The notes: generated by a model not told the origin, from the letters alone. A stretch of DNA of 64,000 nt from Hippophae tibetana (GCA_037013495.1 JAZDXN010000030.1:1736001-1800000), one strand, 5' to 3'; counted from the first letter of the stretch, positions 37,431-51,800 are shown. Numbers and translations: made by a program.

Positions 37431-37583
37431 CCACCTTTGGTGGGGTTAGATATTCTTTGTTAACTAAGCAAATCAATTAACACCTATGGGTGGGGTTGAT
37501 AACTAATATGCTTAATTAAATTAATTCCTTTTTCTAAGAGATTGAAAATGAACCATTTAAATGCCACCTTTGGTGGGGTTAGA
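37431..37583. repeat. dispersed 20-bp hairpin motif, three copies (5' LTR)
   Basis: CCACCTTTGGTGGGGTTAGA at 37431 and 37564, with a relaxed copy near 37481. Same arrangement as in the 3' LTR. Confidence 0.8.
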
Positions 37584-38193
37584 CAATTTAAACATTATTC
37601 AAGGTGTCCAAATTAAACCTAAGAATTTAGCTATCCGAGTACTAACTTTCAAGTTTTAAAACCACTATTGAAAACATGTTGTCAATACATTTTCAGATAA
37701 TAATTCTTATAAAAACTTTTGAAATAGAGTTTCACTCTAACTACCGGGCGATTGTACCAACAAATAAAAGAGCACTACTCTAAATTAGACCGGATAACTA
37801 AACCTTAAAATCTAATTTTCAGGTTTAAGTTTGTAATGAAAAATAATGTATTTCTCTCTAACATTCTTAATATAAAATCTTGAATAAAAACAAAATCAAT
37901 TCATTTTAAAGATTTTTACCTATTTAATATTTCGCAAGCATAACAACGTCGTTATTACATCATTTTTACTAAACAGCTAGCATAGTTAAATTTAACCACA
38001 GACAAGTTGAATATAACATGTAAGAATAAAGCATAAAAATAACTATAAAGAAAATAAAATCCTTACAGAACTTCGACGCTATTCCCGTTGCTAGAAAACC
38101 TCCGAGCGGAATTTGCACTTCCATATATTGAATCAAAAATCTAAATTATTACAAAAACATTACAAGTTCCTCTCAAAAAGAGAAGAACACTAA

Positions 38194-38280
38194 ACCTAAG
38201 AGAATTGAACTAAAAACTAAGAGAAAAACTAAGAAAAGCTTAGAAACTTAGAAAGAAACTAAGAGAAACTAAAAACTAAG
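38194..38280 (-). repeat. AACTAAGA-rich tract (5' LTR)
   Basis: Irregular repeats of AACTAAGA-like octamers; the sense strand is CT-rich. It starts about 70 bp downstream of the TATA-like box in sense direction, so it probably lies in the first transcribed part of the LTR. Confidence 0.65.
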
Positions 38281-38347
38281 AAATGAGAGAAAGAAAGAAG
38301 AGAGAAGTGAGTTTTGAAGGTGTGTTTTGAAGTGAAGGGAAGGGGGG

Positions 38348-38356
38348 TATTTATAG
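38348..38356 (-). promoter_or_regulatory. TATA-like box of the 5' LTR
   Basis: The sense strand reads CTATAAATACCCCCC, a good plant TATA box. The copy in the 3' LTR is at 26704-26712. Transcription would begin about 30 bp downstream, near 38320. The start site itself is inferred. Confidence 0.65.
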
Positions 38357-38432
38357 GTGAGGATGGAGAGAAAAAATGAGTAAAAAATGTTAAAAAAATA
38401 TTAAAAAATGTAAAAACGCGTATTGGAATTGC

Positions 38433-38481
38433 TGATGTCATCAATAACGTCAGCATGACGTCACAGGGGCTGCTGCACGTG
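38433..38481 (-). promoter_or_regulatory. ACGT-core motif cluster upstream of the LTR TATA box
   Basis: It contains the palindrome TGACGTCA (38456-38463), the G-box core CACGTG (38476-38481) and related TGATGTCATCA and AACGTCA motifs within 50 bp. These are binding motifs of plant bZIP and bHLH factors. The cluster lies 80-125 bp upstream of the TATA-like box in sense direction. The same cluster is at 26790-26836 in the 3' LTR. Confidence 0.6.
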
Positions 38482-38485
38482 AAAA

Positions 38486-38659
38486 ATGGGGCGAAAACGC
38501 GTTGGGCGCGCGGAGGGGGGCTGTTGGGGCGCTGCGCGCGCGCGCTGGGGCTGTCGCTGCGCGCAGCTCGGCGCGCGTGAACAGTGGCAGCGCGCGGGCG
38601 CGCGCGGAGTGGGGTGCTGGGGCGCTGGGCTGCGCGCACGGCTCGGCTGCGGCGCGCGA
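38486..38659. other. GC-rich tract in the 5' LTR
   Basis: About 170 bp of GCGC- and GGGGCGCTGG-type sequence beside the promoter motifs. It is shorter than the matching tract of the 3' LTR (26841-27053), where most of the LTR length difference sits. Confidence 0.85.
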
Positions 38660-38956
38660 TTTCCGTCTTTTTGACATTTTTGACCTTTTTGACCCATTTT
38701 GTCCGATTTTTCCATGTTTGTTGACCTTTTCTCACTTATTTATTGATATATTTGTGATGTATTGCTTCAAATATTCCTCTTTGAGTCTTTACATTGCGTT
38801 TTTAAGCCAAAATACCTGAAAAACAATAAAAATACCCGTGATTCCGAAAAAGACAAATTTATATAAATATATGATAAAACATATAAATATATGTATTTTT
38901 AATCAATTAAGGTACATAAAATCATGTTTATTTTAGTGCTTTTTGAGCACTCATCA

Positions 38957-38961
38957 GGTGT
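38957..38961. repeat. target site duplication, right copy (GGTGT)
   Basis: Directly follows the outer CA of the right LTR and matches 25294-25298. Beyond it the satellite continues with CGATACCGTAGACATG, as expected for the rest of the interrupted B-type unit. Confidence 0.97.
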
Positions 38962-40008
38962 CGATACCGTAGACATGATCATGCAATATCCAACCAAATT
39001 ATGCACGTAATTGTTAAACTTATACAAATACAACTAGATGATAATTTATACATACGTAATTTTAGTATAATATTATGAGCTAATAAATATTTTACATATT
39101 TTGTTAATATTTATTGCATATCTTACTTTTATAATTAGGAATATGTCTAACAATTCTACAAACATAAATACGGATTGCCAAATTTCATAAATTATCTCGA
39201 TACAAAAATTACTCGTTTGCATGCGACCATGCAGACAATAAATTTGTATGGTCCTTTAGATCTTCAAATATATATATATTATCTTCTACAAGTTCAATAT
39301 GATATATTACCATTATTCTCCCTACAAACTACTTCTATATATAGGTTAATATAACTGAAAATCATTTTTTTTGCCAACTAATTGAGAGTAAAATAAGTTG
39401 GTTTAATGTAATTTTCTCTACCAAATGTCTTATTTTGTTTTCCAAAAATGAAAATATGTTAAAGTTATATAAAATAAATAAACTCACTTTTACTATTTTA
39501 TAATAAATGTATTAAAAATGTTATAAATAAATAAATAAAACATAAAGTTTTTCTTTTATGTGAAATAAATCATATTAAATTAAATCACAAATAAGTAGAT
39601 ACTATAAATATATATATTAGATTGAATGAAATCATTATTTACCAATTAAAAAAAGTTATTAGTGGTTGAAATATCATACATTCCACATGTATCTTAAAAG
39701 TACGAGAAATTGGAAAACCAAGATTAAGAGACAAGGGGATTACCCTTTGTGGTGTCGATACCCTAGATATAATCGTGCAATATCCAACAAAATTATGCAC
39801 GTAATTGTTAAACTTATACAAATAACAGTAGATTATAATTTATACATACGTAATTTTGGTATCATATTATGAGCTAATAAATATTTTACATAATTTGTTA
39901 ATATTTCTTTGAAGTCTTACTTTTATAATTAGGAATATGTCTAACAATTCTACAAACATAAATACGAATTGCCAAAATTCACAAATTATGTCGATACTAA
40001 AATTCCTC

Positions 40009-40022
40009 GTTTGCATGCAAAC
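40009..40022. other. 14-bp palindrome in A-type units (representative)
   Basis: GTTTGCATGCAAAC is a perfect palindrome present once in most A-type units and therefore spaced at multiples of the unit. L-type units keep the inner TTGCATGCAA, and B-type units keep GCATGC. It contains the CATGCA (RY) motif recognised by plant B3-domain proteins; binding here is speculation. Confidence 0.6.
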
Positions 40023-40999
40023 ATTCAAACAATAAATTTGTATTGTATATAAGATCTCCAAATATATATATATTATCTTCTACAAGTTCAATATGATGTA
40101 TTACCATTATTCACCCTACAAACTACTTCTATATATAGGTTAATATAACTGAAAATCATTTTTTTTGCCAACTAATTCAGAGTAAAATAAGTTGGTTTAA
40201 TGTAATTTTCTCTACCAAATGTCTTATTTTGTTTTGCAAAAATTAAAATATGTTAAAGTTATATAAAATAAATAAACTCACTTTTACTATTTTATAATAA
40301 ATGTATTAAAAATGTTATAAATAAATAAATAAAACATAAAGTTTTTCCTTTATGTGAAATAAATCATATTAAATAAAATCACATATAAGTAGATACTACA
40401 AATATACATATTAGATTGAATGAAATCATTATTTATCAATTAAAAAAAGCTATTAGTGGTTGAAATATCATACATTCTACATGTATCTTAAAAGTAGGAG
40501 AATTTGGAAAACCAAGATTAAGAGACAAGGGGATTACCCTTTGTGGTGTCGATACCGTAGACATGATCATGCAATATCCAACCAAATTATGCACGTAATT
40601 GTTAAACTTATACAAATATAACTAGATGATAATTTATACATACGTAATTTTTGTATAATATTATGAGCTAATAAATATTTTACATATTTTGTTAATATTT
40701 ATTGCATATCTTACTTTTATAATTAGGAATATGTCTAACAATTCTACAAACATAAATACGGATTGCCAAATTTCATAAATTATCTCGATACAAAAATTAC
40801 TCGTTTGCATGCGACCATGCAGACAATAAATTTGTATGGTCCTTTAGATCTTCAAATATATATATATTATCTTCTACAAGTTCAATATGATATATTACCA
40901 TTATTCTCCCTACAAACTACTTCTATATATAGGTTAATATAACTGAAAATCATTTCTTTTTGCCGACTAATTCAGAGTAAAATAAATTGGTTTAATGTA

Positions 41000-42760
41000 A
41001 TTTTCTCTACCAAATGTCTTATTTTGTTTTGCAAAAATTAAAATATGTTATAGTTTTATAAAATAAATAAACTCACTTTTACTATTTTATAATAAATGTA
41101 TTAAAAATGTTATAAATAAATAAATAAAACATAAAGTTTTTCCTTATGTGAAATAAATCATATTACATAAAATCACAAATAAGTAGATACTATAAATATA
41201 TATATTAGATTGAATGAAATCATTATTTACGAATTAAAAAAAGCTATTAGTGGTTAAATATCATACATTCCACATGTATCTTAATAGTACGAGAAATTGG
41301 AAAACCAAGATTAAGAGACAAGGGGATTACCCTTTGTGGTGTCGATACCCTAGATATAATCGTGCAATATCCAACAAAATTATGCACGTAATTGTTAAAC
41401 TTATAAAAATAATAGTAGATTATAATTTATACATACGTAATTTTGGTATCATATTATGAGCTAATAAATATTTTACATAATTTGTTAATATTTCTTTGAA
41501 GTCTTACTTTTATAATTAGGAATATGTCTAACAATTCTACAAACATAAATACGAATTGCCAAAATTCACAAATTATATCGATACAAAAATTCCTCGTTTG
41601 CATGCAAACATTCAAACAATAAATTTGTATTGTATATAAGATCTCCAAATATATATATATTATCTTCTACAAGTTCAATATGATGTATTACCATTATTGA
41701 CCCTACAAACTACTTCTATATATAGGTTAATATAACTGAAAATCATTTCTTTTTGCCGACTAATTCAGTGTAAAATAAATTGGTTTAATGTAATTTTCTC
41801 TACCAAATATCTTATTTTTTTTTTGCAAAAATTAAAATATGTTAAAGTTATATAAAATAAATAAACTCACTTTTACTATTTTGTAATAAATGTATTAAAA
41901 ATGTTATAAATAAATAAATAAAACATAAAGTTTTTCCTTTATGTGAAATAAATCATATTAAATAAAATCACATATAAGTAGATAGTACAAATATACATAT
42001 TAGATTGAATGAAATCATTATTTACCAATTCAGAAAAGCTATTAGTGGTTGAAGTATCATACGTTCTACATGTATCTTAAAAGTAGGGGAATTTTGAAAA
42101 CCAAGATTAAGAGACAAGGGGATTACCCTTTGTGGTGTCGATACCCTAGACATGATCATGCAATATCCAACCAAATTATTAACGTAATTATTTAACTTAT
42201 AGAAGTACAACTAGATCAAAATTTATACATACGTAATTTAAGTATAATATTATGAGCTAATAAATATTTTACATATTTTGTTAATATTTATTTCATATCT
42301 TACTTTTATAATTAGGAATATGTCTAACAATTCTACAAACATAAATACGGATTGCCAAATTTCATAAATTATCTCGATACAAAAATTACTCGTTTCCATG
42401 CGACCGTGCAGACAATAAATTTGTATGGTCCTTTAGATCTTCAAATACATATATATTATCTTCTACAAGTTCAATATGATATATTACCATTATTCTCCCT
42501 ACAAACTACTTCTATATATATGTTAATATAACTGAAAATCATTTTTTTTTGCCAACTAATTCAGAGTAAAATAAGTTGGTTTAATGTAATTTTCTCTACC
42601 AAATGTCTTATTTTGTTTTGCAAAAATTAAAATATGTTAAAGTTATATAAAATAAATAAACTCACTTTTACTATTTTATAATAAATGTATTAAAAATGTT
42701 ATAAATAAATAAATAAAACATAAAGTTTTTCCTTTATGTGAAATAAATCATATTAAATAA
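41000..42760 (+). repeat. two-unit block copied 12 units away
   Basis: Matches about 50530-52290 with an offset of about 9530 bp (12 units). Shared private features include CCTTATGTGAAATAAATCATATTACAT, split here as CCTTATGTG and ATATTACATAA, the TTAATAGTACGAG variant, and the B unit with TTATTAACGTAATTA. Confidence 0.72.
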
Positions 42761-44279
42761 AATCACATATAAGTAGATACTACAAATATACATATTAGAT
42801 TGAATGAAATCATTATTTATCAATTAAAAAAAGCTATTAGTGGTTGAAATATCATACATTCTACATGTATCTTAAAAGTAGGAGAATTTGGAAAACCAAG
42901 ATTAAGAGACAAGGGGATTACCCTTTGTGGTGTCGATACCGTAGACATGATCATGCAATATCCAACCAAATTATGCACGTAATTGTTAAACTTATACAAA
43001 TATAACTAGATGATAATTTATACATACGTAATTTTTGTATAATATTATGAGCTAATAAATATTTTACATATTTTGTTAATATTTATTGCATATCTTACTT
43101 TTATAATTAGGAATATGTCTAACAATTCTACAAACATAAATACGGATTGCCAAATTTCATAAATTATCTCGATACAAAAATTACTCGTTTGCATGCGACC
43201 ATGCAGACAATAAATTTGTATGGTCCTTTAGATCTTCAAATATATATATATTATCTTCTACAAGTTCAATATGATATATTACCATTAATCTCCCTACAAT
43301 CTACTTCTATATATAGGTTAATATAACTGAAAATCATTTTTTTGCCAACTAATTCAGAGTAAAATAAATTGGTTTAATGTAATTTTCTCTACCAAATATC
43401 TTATTTTTTTTGCAAAAATTAAAATATGTTAAAGTTATATAAAATAAATAAACTCACTTTTACTATTTTGTAATAAATGTATTAAAAATTTTATAAATAA
43501 ATAAATTAAACATAAAGTTTTTCCTTTAAGTGAAATAAATCATATTAAATAAAATCACATATAGGTAGATACTACAAATATACATATTAGATTGAATGAA
43601 ATCATTATTTATCAATTAAAAAAAGCTATTAGTGGTTGAAATATCATACATTCTACAAGTATCTTAAAAGTAGGAGAATTTGGAAAACCAAGATTAAGAG
43701 ACAAGGGGATTACCCTTTGTGGTGTCGATACCGTAGACATGATCATGCAATATCCAACCAAATTATGCACGTAATTGTTAAACTTATACAAATATAACTA
43801 GATGATAATTTATACATACGTAATTTTTGTATAATATTATGAGCTAATAAATATTTTACATATTTTGTTAATATTTATTGCATATCTTACTTTTATAATT
43901 AGGAATATGTCTAACAATTCTACAAACATAAATACGGATTGCCAAATTTCATAAATTATCTCGATACAAAAATTACTCGTTTGCATGCGACCATGCAGAC
44001 AATAAATTTGTATGGTCCTTTAGATCTTCAAATATATATATATTATCTTCTACAAGTTCAATATGATATATTACCATTATTCTCCCTACAATCTACTTCT
44101 ATATATAGGTTAATATAACTGAAAATCATTTTTTTTGCCAACTAATTCAGAGTAAAATAAATTGGTTTAATGTAATTTTCTCTACCAAATATCTTATTTT
44201 TTTTGCAAAAATTAAAATATGTTAAAGTTATATAAAATAAATAAACTCACTTTTACTATTTTGTAATAAATGTATTAAA

Positions 44280-45830
44280 AATTTTATAAATAAATAAATT
44301 AAACATAAAGTTTTTCCTTTAAGTGAAATAAATCATATTAAATAAAATCACATATAGGTAGATACTACAAATATACATATTAGATTGAATGAAATCATTA
44401 TTTATCAATTAAAAAAAGCTATTAGTGGTTGAAATATCATACATTCTACAAGTATCTTAAAAGTAGGAGAATTTGGAAAACCAAGATTAAGAGACAAGGG
44501 GATTACCCTTTGTGGTGTCGATACCCTAGATATAATCGTGCAATATCCAACAAAATTATGCACGTAATTGTTAAACTTATACAAATAATAGTAGATTATA
44601 ATTTATACATACGTAATTTTGGTATCATATTATGAGCTAATAAATATTTTACATAATTTGTTAATATTTCTTTGAAGTCTTACTTTTATAATTAGGAATA
44701 TGTCTAACAATTCTACAAACATAAATACGAATTGCCAAAATTCACAAATTATATCGATACAAAAATTCCTCGTTTGCATGCAAACATTCAAACAATAAAT
44801 TTGTATTGTATATAAGATCTCCAAATATATATATATTATCTTCTACAAGTTCAATATGATGTATTACCATTATTGACCCTACAAACTACTTCTATATATA
44901 GGTTAATATAACTGAAAATCATTTTTTTTGCCAACTAATTCAGAGTAAAATAAATTGGTTTAATGTAATTTTCTCTACCAAATATCTTATTTTTTTTTTG
45001 CAAAAATTAAAATATGTTAAAGTTATATAAAATAAATAAACTCACTTTTACTATTTTGTAATAAATGTATTAAAAATGTTATAAATAAATAAATAAAACA
45101 TAAAGTTTTTCCTTTATGTGAAATAAATCATATTAAATAAAATCACATATAAGTAGATACTACAAATATACATATTAGATTGAATGAAATCATTATTTAC
45201 CAATTCAAAAAAGCTATTAGTGGTTGAAGTATCATACGTTCTACATGTATCTTAAAAGTAGGGGAATTTGGAAAACCAAGATTAAGAGACAAGGGGATTA
45301 CCCTTTGTGGTGTCGATACCCTAGACATGATCATGCAATATCCAACCAAATTATTAACGTAATTATTTAACTTATAGAAATACAACTAGATCATAATTTA
45401 TACATACGTAATTTAAGTATAATATTATGAGCTAATAAATATATTACATATTTTGTTAATATTTATTTCATATCTTACTTTTATAATTAGGAATATGTCT
45501 AACAATTCTACAAACATAAATACGGATTGCCAAATTTCATAAATTATCTCGATACAAAAATTACTCGTTTCCATGCGACCGTGCAGACAATAAATTTGTA
45601 TGGTCCTTTAGATCTTCAAATACATATATATTATCTTCTACAAGTTCAATATGATATATTACCATTATTCTCCCTACAAACTACTTCTATATATATGTTA
45701 ATATAACTGAAAATCATTTTTTTTTTGCCAACTAATTCAGAGTAAAATAAGTTGGTTTAATGTAATTTTCTCTACCAAATGTCTTATTTTTTTTGCAAAA
45801 ATTAAAATATGTTAAAGTTATATAAAATAA
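44280..45830 (+). repeat. two-unit block copied 11 units away
   Basis: Matches 53020-54570 with an offset of 8740 bp (11 units). It includes the A/B hybrid unit (44429 and 53169) and the following B unit with the private variant TTATTAACGTAATTA. Confidence 0.75.
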
Positions 45831-48800
45831 ATAAACTCACTTTTACTATTTTGTAATAAATGTATTAAAAAGTTTATAAATAAATAAATTAAACATAAAG
45901 TTTTTCCTTTAAGTGAAATAAATCATATTAAATAAAATCACATATAGGTAGATACTACAAATATACATATTAGATTGAATGAAATCATTATTTATCAATT
46001 AAAAAAAGCTATTAGTGGTTGAAATATCATACATTCTACAAGTATCTTAAAAGTAGGAGAATTTGGAAAACCAAGATTAAGAGACAAGGGGATTACCCTT
46101 TGTGGTGTCGATACCGTAGACATGATCATGCAATATCCAACCAAATTATGCATGTAATTGTTAAACTTATACAAATATAACTAGATGATAATTTATACAT
46201 ACGTAATTTTTGTATAATATTATGAGCTAATAAATATTTTACATATTTTGTTAATATTTATTGCATATCTTACTTTTATAATTAGGAATATGTCTAAAAA
46301 TTCTACAAACATATATACGGATTGCCAAATTTCATAAATTATCTCGATACAAAAATTACTCGTTTGCATGCGACCATGCAGACAATAAATTTGTATGGTC
46401 CTTTAGATCTTCAAATATATATATATTATCTTCTACAAGTTCAATATGATATATTACCATTATTCTCCCTACAAACTACTTCTATATATATGTTAATATA
46501 ACTGAAAATCATTTTTTTTTTGCCAACTAATTCAGAGTAAAATAAGTTGGTTTAATGTAATTTTCTCTACCAAATGTCTTATTTTGTTTTGCAAAAATTA
46601 AAATATGTTAAAGTTATATAAAATAAATAAACTCACTTTTAATATTTTATAATAAATGTATTAAAAATGTTATAAATAAATAAATAAAACATAAAGTTTT
46701 TCCTTTATGTGAAATAAATCATATTAAATAAAATCACATATAAGTAGATACTACAAATATACATATTAGATTGAATGAAATCATTATTTATCAATTAAAA
46801 AAAGCTATTAGTGGTTGAAATATCATACATTCTACATGTATCTTAAAAGTAGGAGAATTTGGAAAACCAAGATTAAGAGACAAGGGGATTACCCTTTGTG
46901 GTGTCGATACCGTAGACATGATCATGCAATATCCAACCAAATTATGCACGTAATTGTTAAACTTATACAAATATAACTAGATGATAATTTATACATACGT
47001 AATTTTTGTATAATATTATGAGCTAATAAATATTTTACATATTTTGTTAATATTTATTGCATATCTTACTTTTATAATTAGGAATATGTCTAACAATTCT
47101 ACAAACATAAATACGGATTGCCAAATTTCATAAATTATCTCGATACAAAAATTACTCGTTTGCATGCGACCATGCAGACAATAAATTTGTATGGTCCTTT
47201 AGATCTTCAAATATATATATATTATCTTCTACAAGTTCAATATGATATATTACCATTATTCTCCCTACAATCTACTTCTATATATAGGTTAATATAACTG
47301 AAAATCATTTTTTTGCCCACTAATTCAGAGTAAAATAAATTGGTTTAATGTAATTTTCTCTACCAAATATCTTATTTTTTTTGCAAAAATTAAAATATGT
47401 TAAAGTTATATAAAATAAATAAACTCACTTTTACTATTTTGTAATAAATGTATTAAAAATTTTATAAATAAATAAATTAAACATAAAGTTTTTCCTTTAA
47501 GTGAAATAAATCATATTAAATAAAATCACATATAGGTAGATACTACAAATATACATATTAGATTGAATGAAATCATTATTTATCAATTAAAAAAAGCTAT
47601 TAGTGGTTGAAATATCATACATTCTACAAGTATCTTAAAAGTAGGAGAATTTGGAAAACCAAGATTAAGAGACAAGGGGATTACCCTTTGTGGTGTCGAT
47701 ACCGTAGACATGATCATGCAATATCCAACCAAATTATGCACGTAATTGTTAAACTTATACAAATATAACTAGATGATAATTTATACATACGTAATTTTTG
47801 TATAATATTATGAGCTAATAAATATTTTACATATTTTGTTAATATTTATTGCATATCTTACTTTTATAATTAGGAATATGTCTAACAATTCTACAAACAT
47901 AAATACGGATTGCCAAATTTCATAAATTATCTCGATACAAAAATTACTCGTTTGCATGCGACCATGCAGACAATAAATTTGTATGGTCCTTTAGATCTTC
48001 AAATATATATATATTATCTTCTACAAGTTCAATATGATATATTACCATTATTCTCCCTACAATCTACTTCTATATATAGGTTAATATAACTGAAAATCAT
48101 TTTTTTTGCCAACTAATTCAGAGTAAAATAAATTGGTTTAATGTAATTTTCTCTACCAAATATCTTATTTTTTTTGCAAAAATTAAAATATGTTAAAGTT
48201 ATATAAAATAAATAAACTCACTTTTACTATTTTGTAATAAATGTATTAAAAATTTTATAAATAAATAAATTAAACATAAAGTTTTTCCTTTAAGTGAAAT
48301 AAATCATATTAAATAAAATCACATATAGGTAGATACTACAAATATACATATTAGATTGAATGAAATCATTATTTATCAATTAAAAAAAGCTATTAGTGGT
48401 TGAAATATCATACATTCTACAAGTATCTTAAAAGTAGGAGAATTTGGAAAACCAAGATTAAGAGACAAGGGGATTACCCTTTGTGGTGTCGATACCGTAG
48501 ACATGATCATGCAATATCCAACCAAATTATGCATGTAATTGTTAAACTTATACAAATATAACTAGATGATAATTTATACATACGTAATTTTTGTATAATA
48601 TTATGAGCTAATAAATATTTTACATATTTTGTTAATATTTATTGCATATCTTACTTTTATAATTAGGAATATGTCTAACAATTCTACAAACATATATACG
48701 GATTGCCAAATTTCATAAATTATCTCGATACAAAAATTACTCGTTTGCATGCGACCATGCAGACAATAAATTTGTATGGTCCTTTAGATCTTCAAATATA

Positions 48801-51800
48801 TATATATTATCTTCTACAAGTTCAATATGATATATTACCATTATTCTCCCTACAAACTACTTCTATATATAGGTTAATATAACTGAAAATCATTTCTTTT
48901 TGCCGACTAATTCAGAGTAAAATAAATTGGTTTAATGTAATTTTCTCTACCAAATGTCTTATTTTGTTTTGCAAAAATTAAAATATGTTAAAGTTTTATA
49001 AAATAAATAAACTCACTTTTACTATTTTATAATAAATGTATTAAAAATGTTATAAATAAATAAATAAAACATAAAGTTTTTCCTTATGTGAAATAAATCA
49101 TATTACATAAAATCACAAATAAGTAGATACTATAAATATATATATTAGATTGAATGAAATCATTATTTACCAATTAAAAAAAGCTATTAGTGGTTTGAAT
49201 ATCATACATTCCACATGTATCTTAAAAGTACGAGAAATTGGAAAACCAAGATTAAGAGACAAGGGGATTACCCTTTGTGGTGTCGATACCCTAGATATAA
49301 TCGTGCAATATCCAACAAAATTATGCACGTAATTGTTAAACTTATACAAATAACAGTAGATTATAATTTATACATACGTAATTTTGGTATCATATTATGA
49401 GCTAATAAATATTTTACATAATTTGTTAACATTTCTTTGAAGTCTTACTTTTATAATTAGGAATATGTCTAACAATTCTACAAACATAAATACGAATTGC
49501 CAAAATTCACAAATTATATCGATACTAAAATTCCTCGTTTGCATGCAAACATTCAAACAATAAATTTGTATTGTATATAAGATCTCCAAATATATATATA
49601 TTATCTTCTACAAGTTCAATATGATATATTACCATTATTCTCCCTACAAACTACTTCTATATATATGTTAATATAACTGAAAATCATTTTTTTTTGCCAA
49701 CTAATTCAGAGTAAAATAAGTTGGTTTAATGTAATTTTCTCTACCAAATGTCTTATTTTGTTTTGCAAAAATTAAAATATGTTAAAGTTATATAAAATAA
49801 ATAAACTCACTTTTACTATTTTATAATAAATGTATTAAAAATGTTATAAATAAATAAATAAAACATAAAGTTTTTCCTTTATGTGAAATAAATCATATTA
49901 AATAAAATCACATATAAGTAGATACTACAAATATACATATTAGATTGAATGAAATCATTATTTATCAATTAAAAAAAGCTATTAGTGGTTGAAATATCAT
50001 ACATTCTACATGTATCTTAAAAGTAGGAGAATTTGGAAAACCAAGATTAAGAGACAAGGGGATTACCCTTTGTGGTGTCGATACCGTAGACATGATCATG
50101 CAATATCCAACCAAATTATGCACGTAATTGTTAAACTTATACAAATATAACTAGATGATAATTTATACATACGTAATTTTTGTATAATATTATGAGCTAA
50201 TAAATATTTTACATATTTTGTTAATATTTATTGCATATCTTACTTTTATAATTAGGAATATGTCTAACAATTCTACAAACATAAATACGGATTGCCAAAT
50301 TTCATAAATTATCTCGATACAAAAATTAGTCGTTTGCATGCGACCGTGCAGACAATAAATTTGTATGGTCCTTTAGATCTTCAAATATATATATATTATC
50401 TTCTACAAGTTCAATATGATATATTACCATTATTCTCCCTACAAACTACTTCTATATATAGGTTAATATAACTGAAAATCATTTCTTTTTGCCGACTAAT
50501 TCAGAGTAAAATAAATTGGTTTAATGTAATTTTCTCTACCAAATGTCTTATTTTGTTTTGCAAAAATTAAAATATGTTATAGTTTTATAAAATAAATAAA
50601 CTCACTTTTACTATTTTATAATAAATGTATTAAAAATGTTATAAATAAATAAATAAAACATAAAGTTTTTCCTTATGTGAAATAAATCATATTACATAAA
50701 ATCACAAATAAGTAGATACTATAAATATATATATTAGATTGAATGAAATCATTATTTACCAATTAAAAAAAGCTATTAGTGGTTTAAATATCATACATTC
50801 CACATGTATCTTAATAGTACGAGAAATTGGAAAACCAAGATTAAGAGACAAGGGGATTACCCTTTGTGGTGTCGATACCCTAGATATAATCGTGCAATAT
50901 CCAACAAAATTATGCACGTAATTGTTAAACTTATACAAATAATAGTAGATTATAATTTATACATACGTAATTTTGGTATCATATTATGAGCTAATAAATA
51001 TTTTACATAATTTGTTAATATTTCTTTGAAGTCTTACTTTTATAATTAGGAATATGTCTAACAATTCTTCAAACATAAATACGAATTGCCAAAATTCACA
51101 AATTATATCGATACAAAAATTCCTCGTTTGCATGCAAACATTCAAACAATAAATTTGTATTGTATATAAGATCTCCAAATATATATATATTATCTTCTAC
51201 AAGTTCAATATGATGTATTACCATTATTGACCCTACAAACTACTTCTATATATAGGTTAATATAACTGAAAATCATTTTTTTTGCCAACTAATTCAGAGT
51301 AAAATAAATTGGTTTAATGTAATTTTCTCTACCAAATATCTTATTTTTTTTTTGCAAAAATTAAAATATGTTAAAGTTATATAAAATAAATAAACTCACT
51401 TTTACTATTTTGTAATAAATGTATTAAAAATGTTATAAATAAATAAATAAAACATAAAGTTTTTCCTTTATGTGAAATAAATCATATTAAATAAAATCAC
51501 ATATAAGTAGATACTACAAATATACATATTAGATTGAATGAAATCATTATTTACCAATTCAAAAAAGCTATTAGTGGTTGAAGTATCATACGTTCTACAT
51601 GTATCTTAAAAGTTGGGGAATTTGGAAAACCAAGATTAAGAGACAAGGGGATTACCCTTTGTGGTGTCGATACCCTAGACATGATCATGCAATATCCAAC
51701 CAAATTATTAACGTAATTATTTAACTTATAGAAATACAACTAGATCATAATTTATACATACGTAATTTAAGTATAATATTATGAGCTAATAAATATATTA

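Larger units (their letters stand above)
25299..38956 (-). mobile_element. Athila-clade Ty3/gypsy LTR retrotransposon, full length, inserted in the satellite
   Basis: A 13,658 bp element read on the minus strand. Order in sense direction: 5' LTR (38956-36943), primer site for tRNA-Asp, leader with repeats, first gag, second gag plus protease, reverse transcriptase, RNase H, integrase, a 1.9 kb non-coding part, purine tract, 3' LTR (27350-25299). The outer ends are TGATGA and TCATCA, flanked by GGTGT on both sides. Lineage is based on the DLGASINLMP protease motif, the Athila-like gag core, a single RNase H and no chromodomain. By eye the LTRs differ at about 19 sites plus a few indels, mostly in a GC-rich tract, giving an age of roughly 0.4-0.7 million years at usual plant rates. 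It is nearly whole, with about two breaks in its coding part. No env-like frame is present. Confidence 0.96.
36943..38956 (-). repeat. 5' LTR of the Athila element (2014 bp)
   Basis: Begins TGATGAACG at 36943 and ends CTCATCA at 38956 on the plus strand. It is about 99% identical to the LTR at 25299-27350 outside one GC-rich tract. In sense direction it carries an ACGT-motif cluster, a TATA-like box and a pyrimidine-rich tract, in the order expected for a promoter. GC-driven frames in it are not genes. Confidence 0.97.

Noticed and set aside
25299-38956. Tat/Ogre or chromovirus assignment of the retrotransposon
   Set aside because: There is one RNase H, no chromodomain, and the extra upstream frame is a gag paralogue; protease and primer site fit Athila better.
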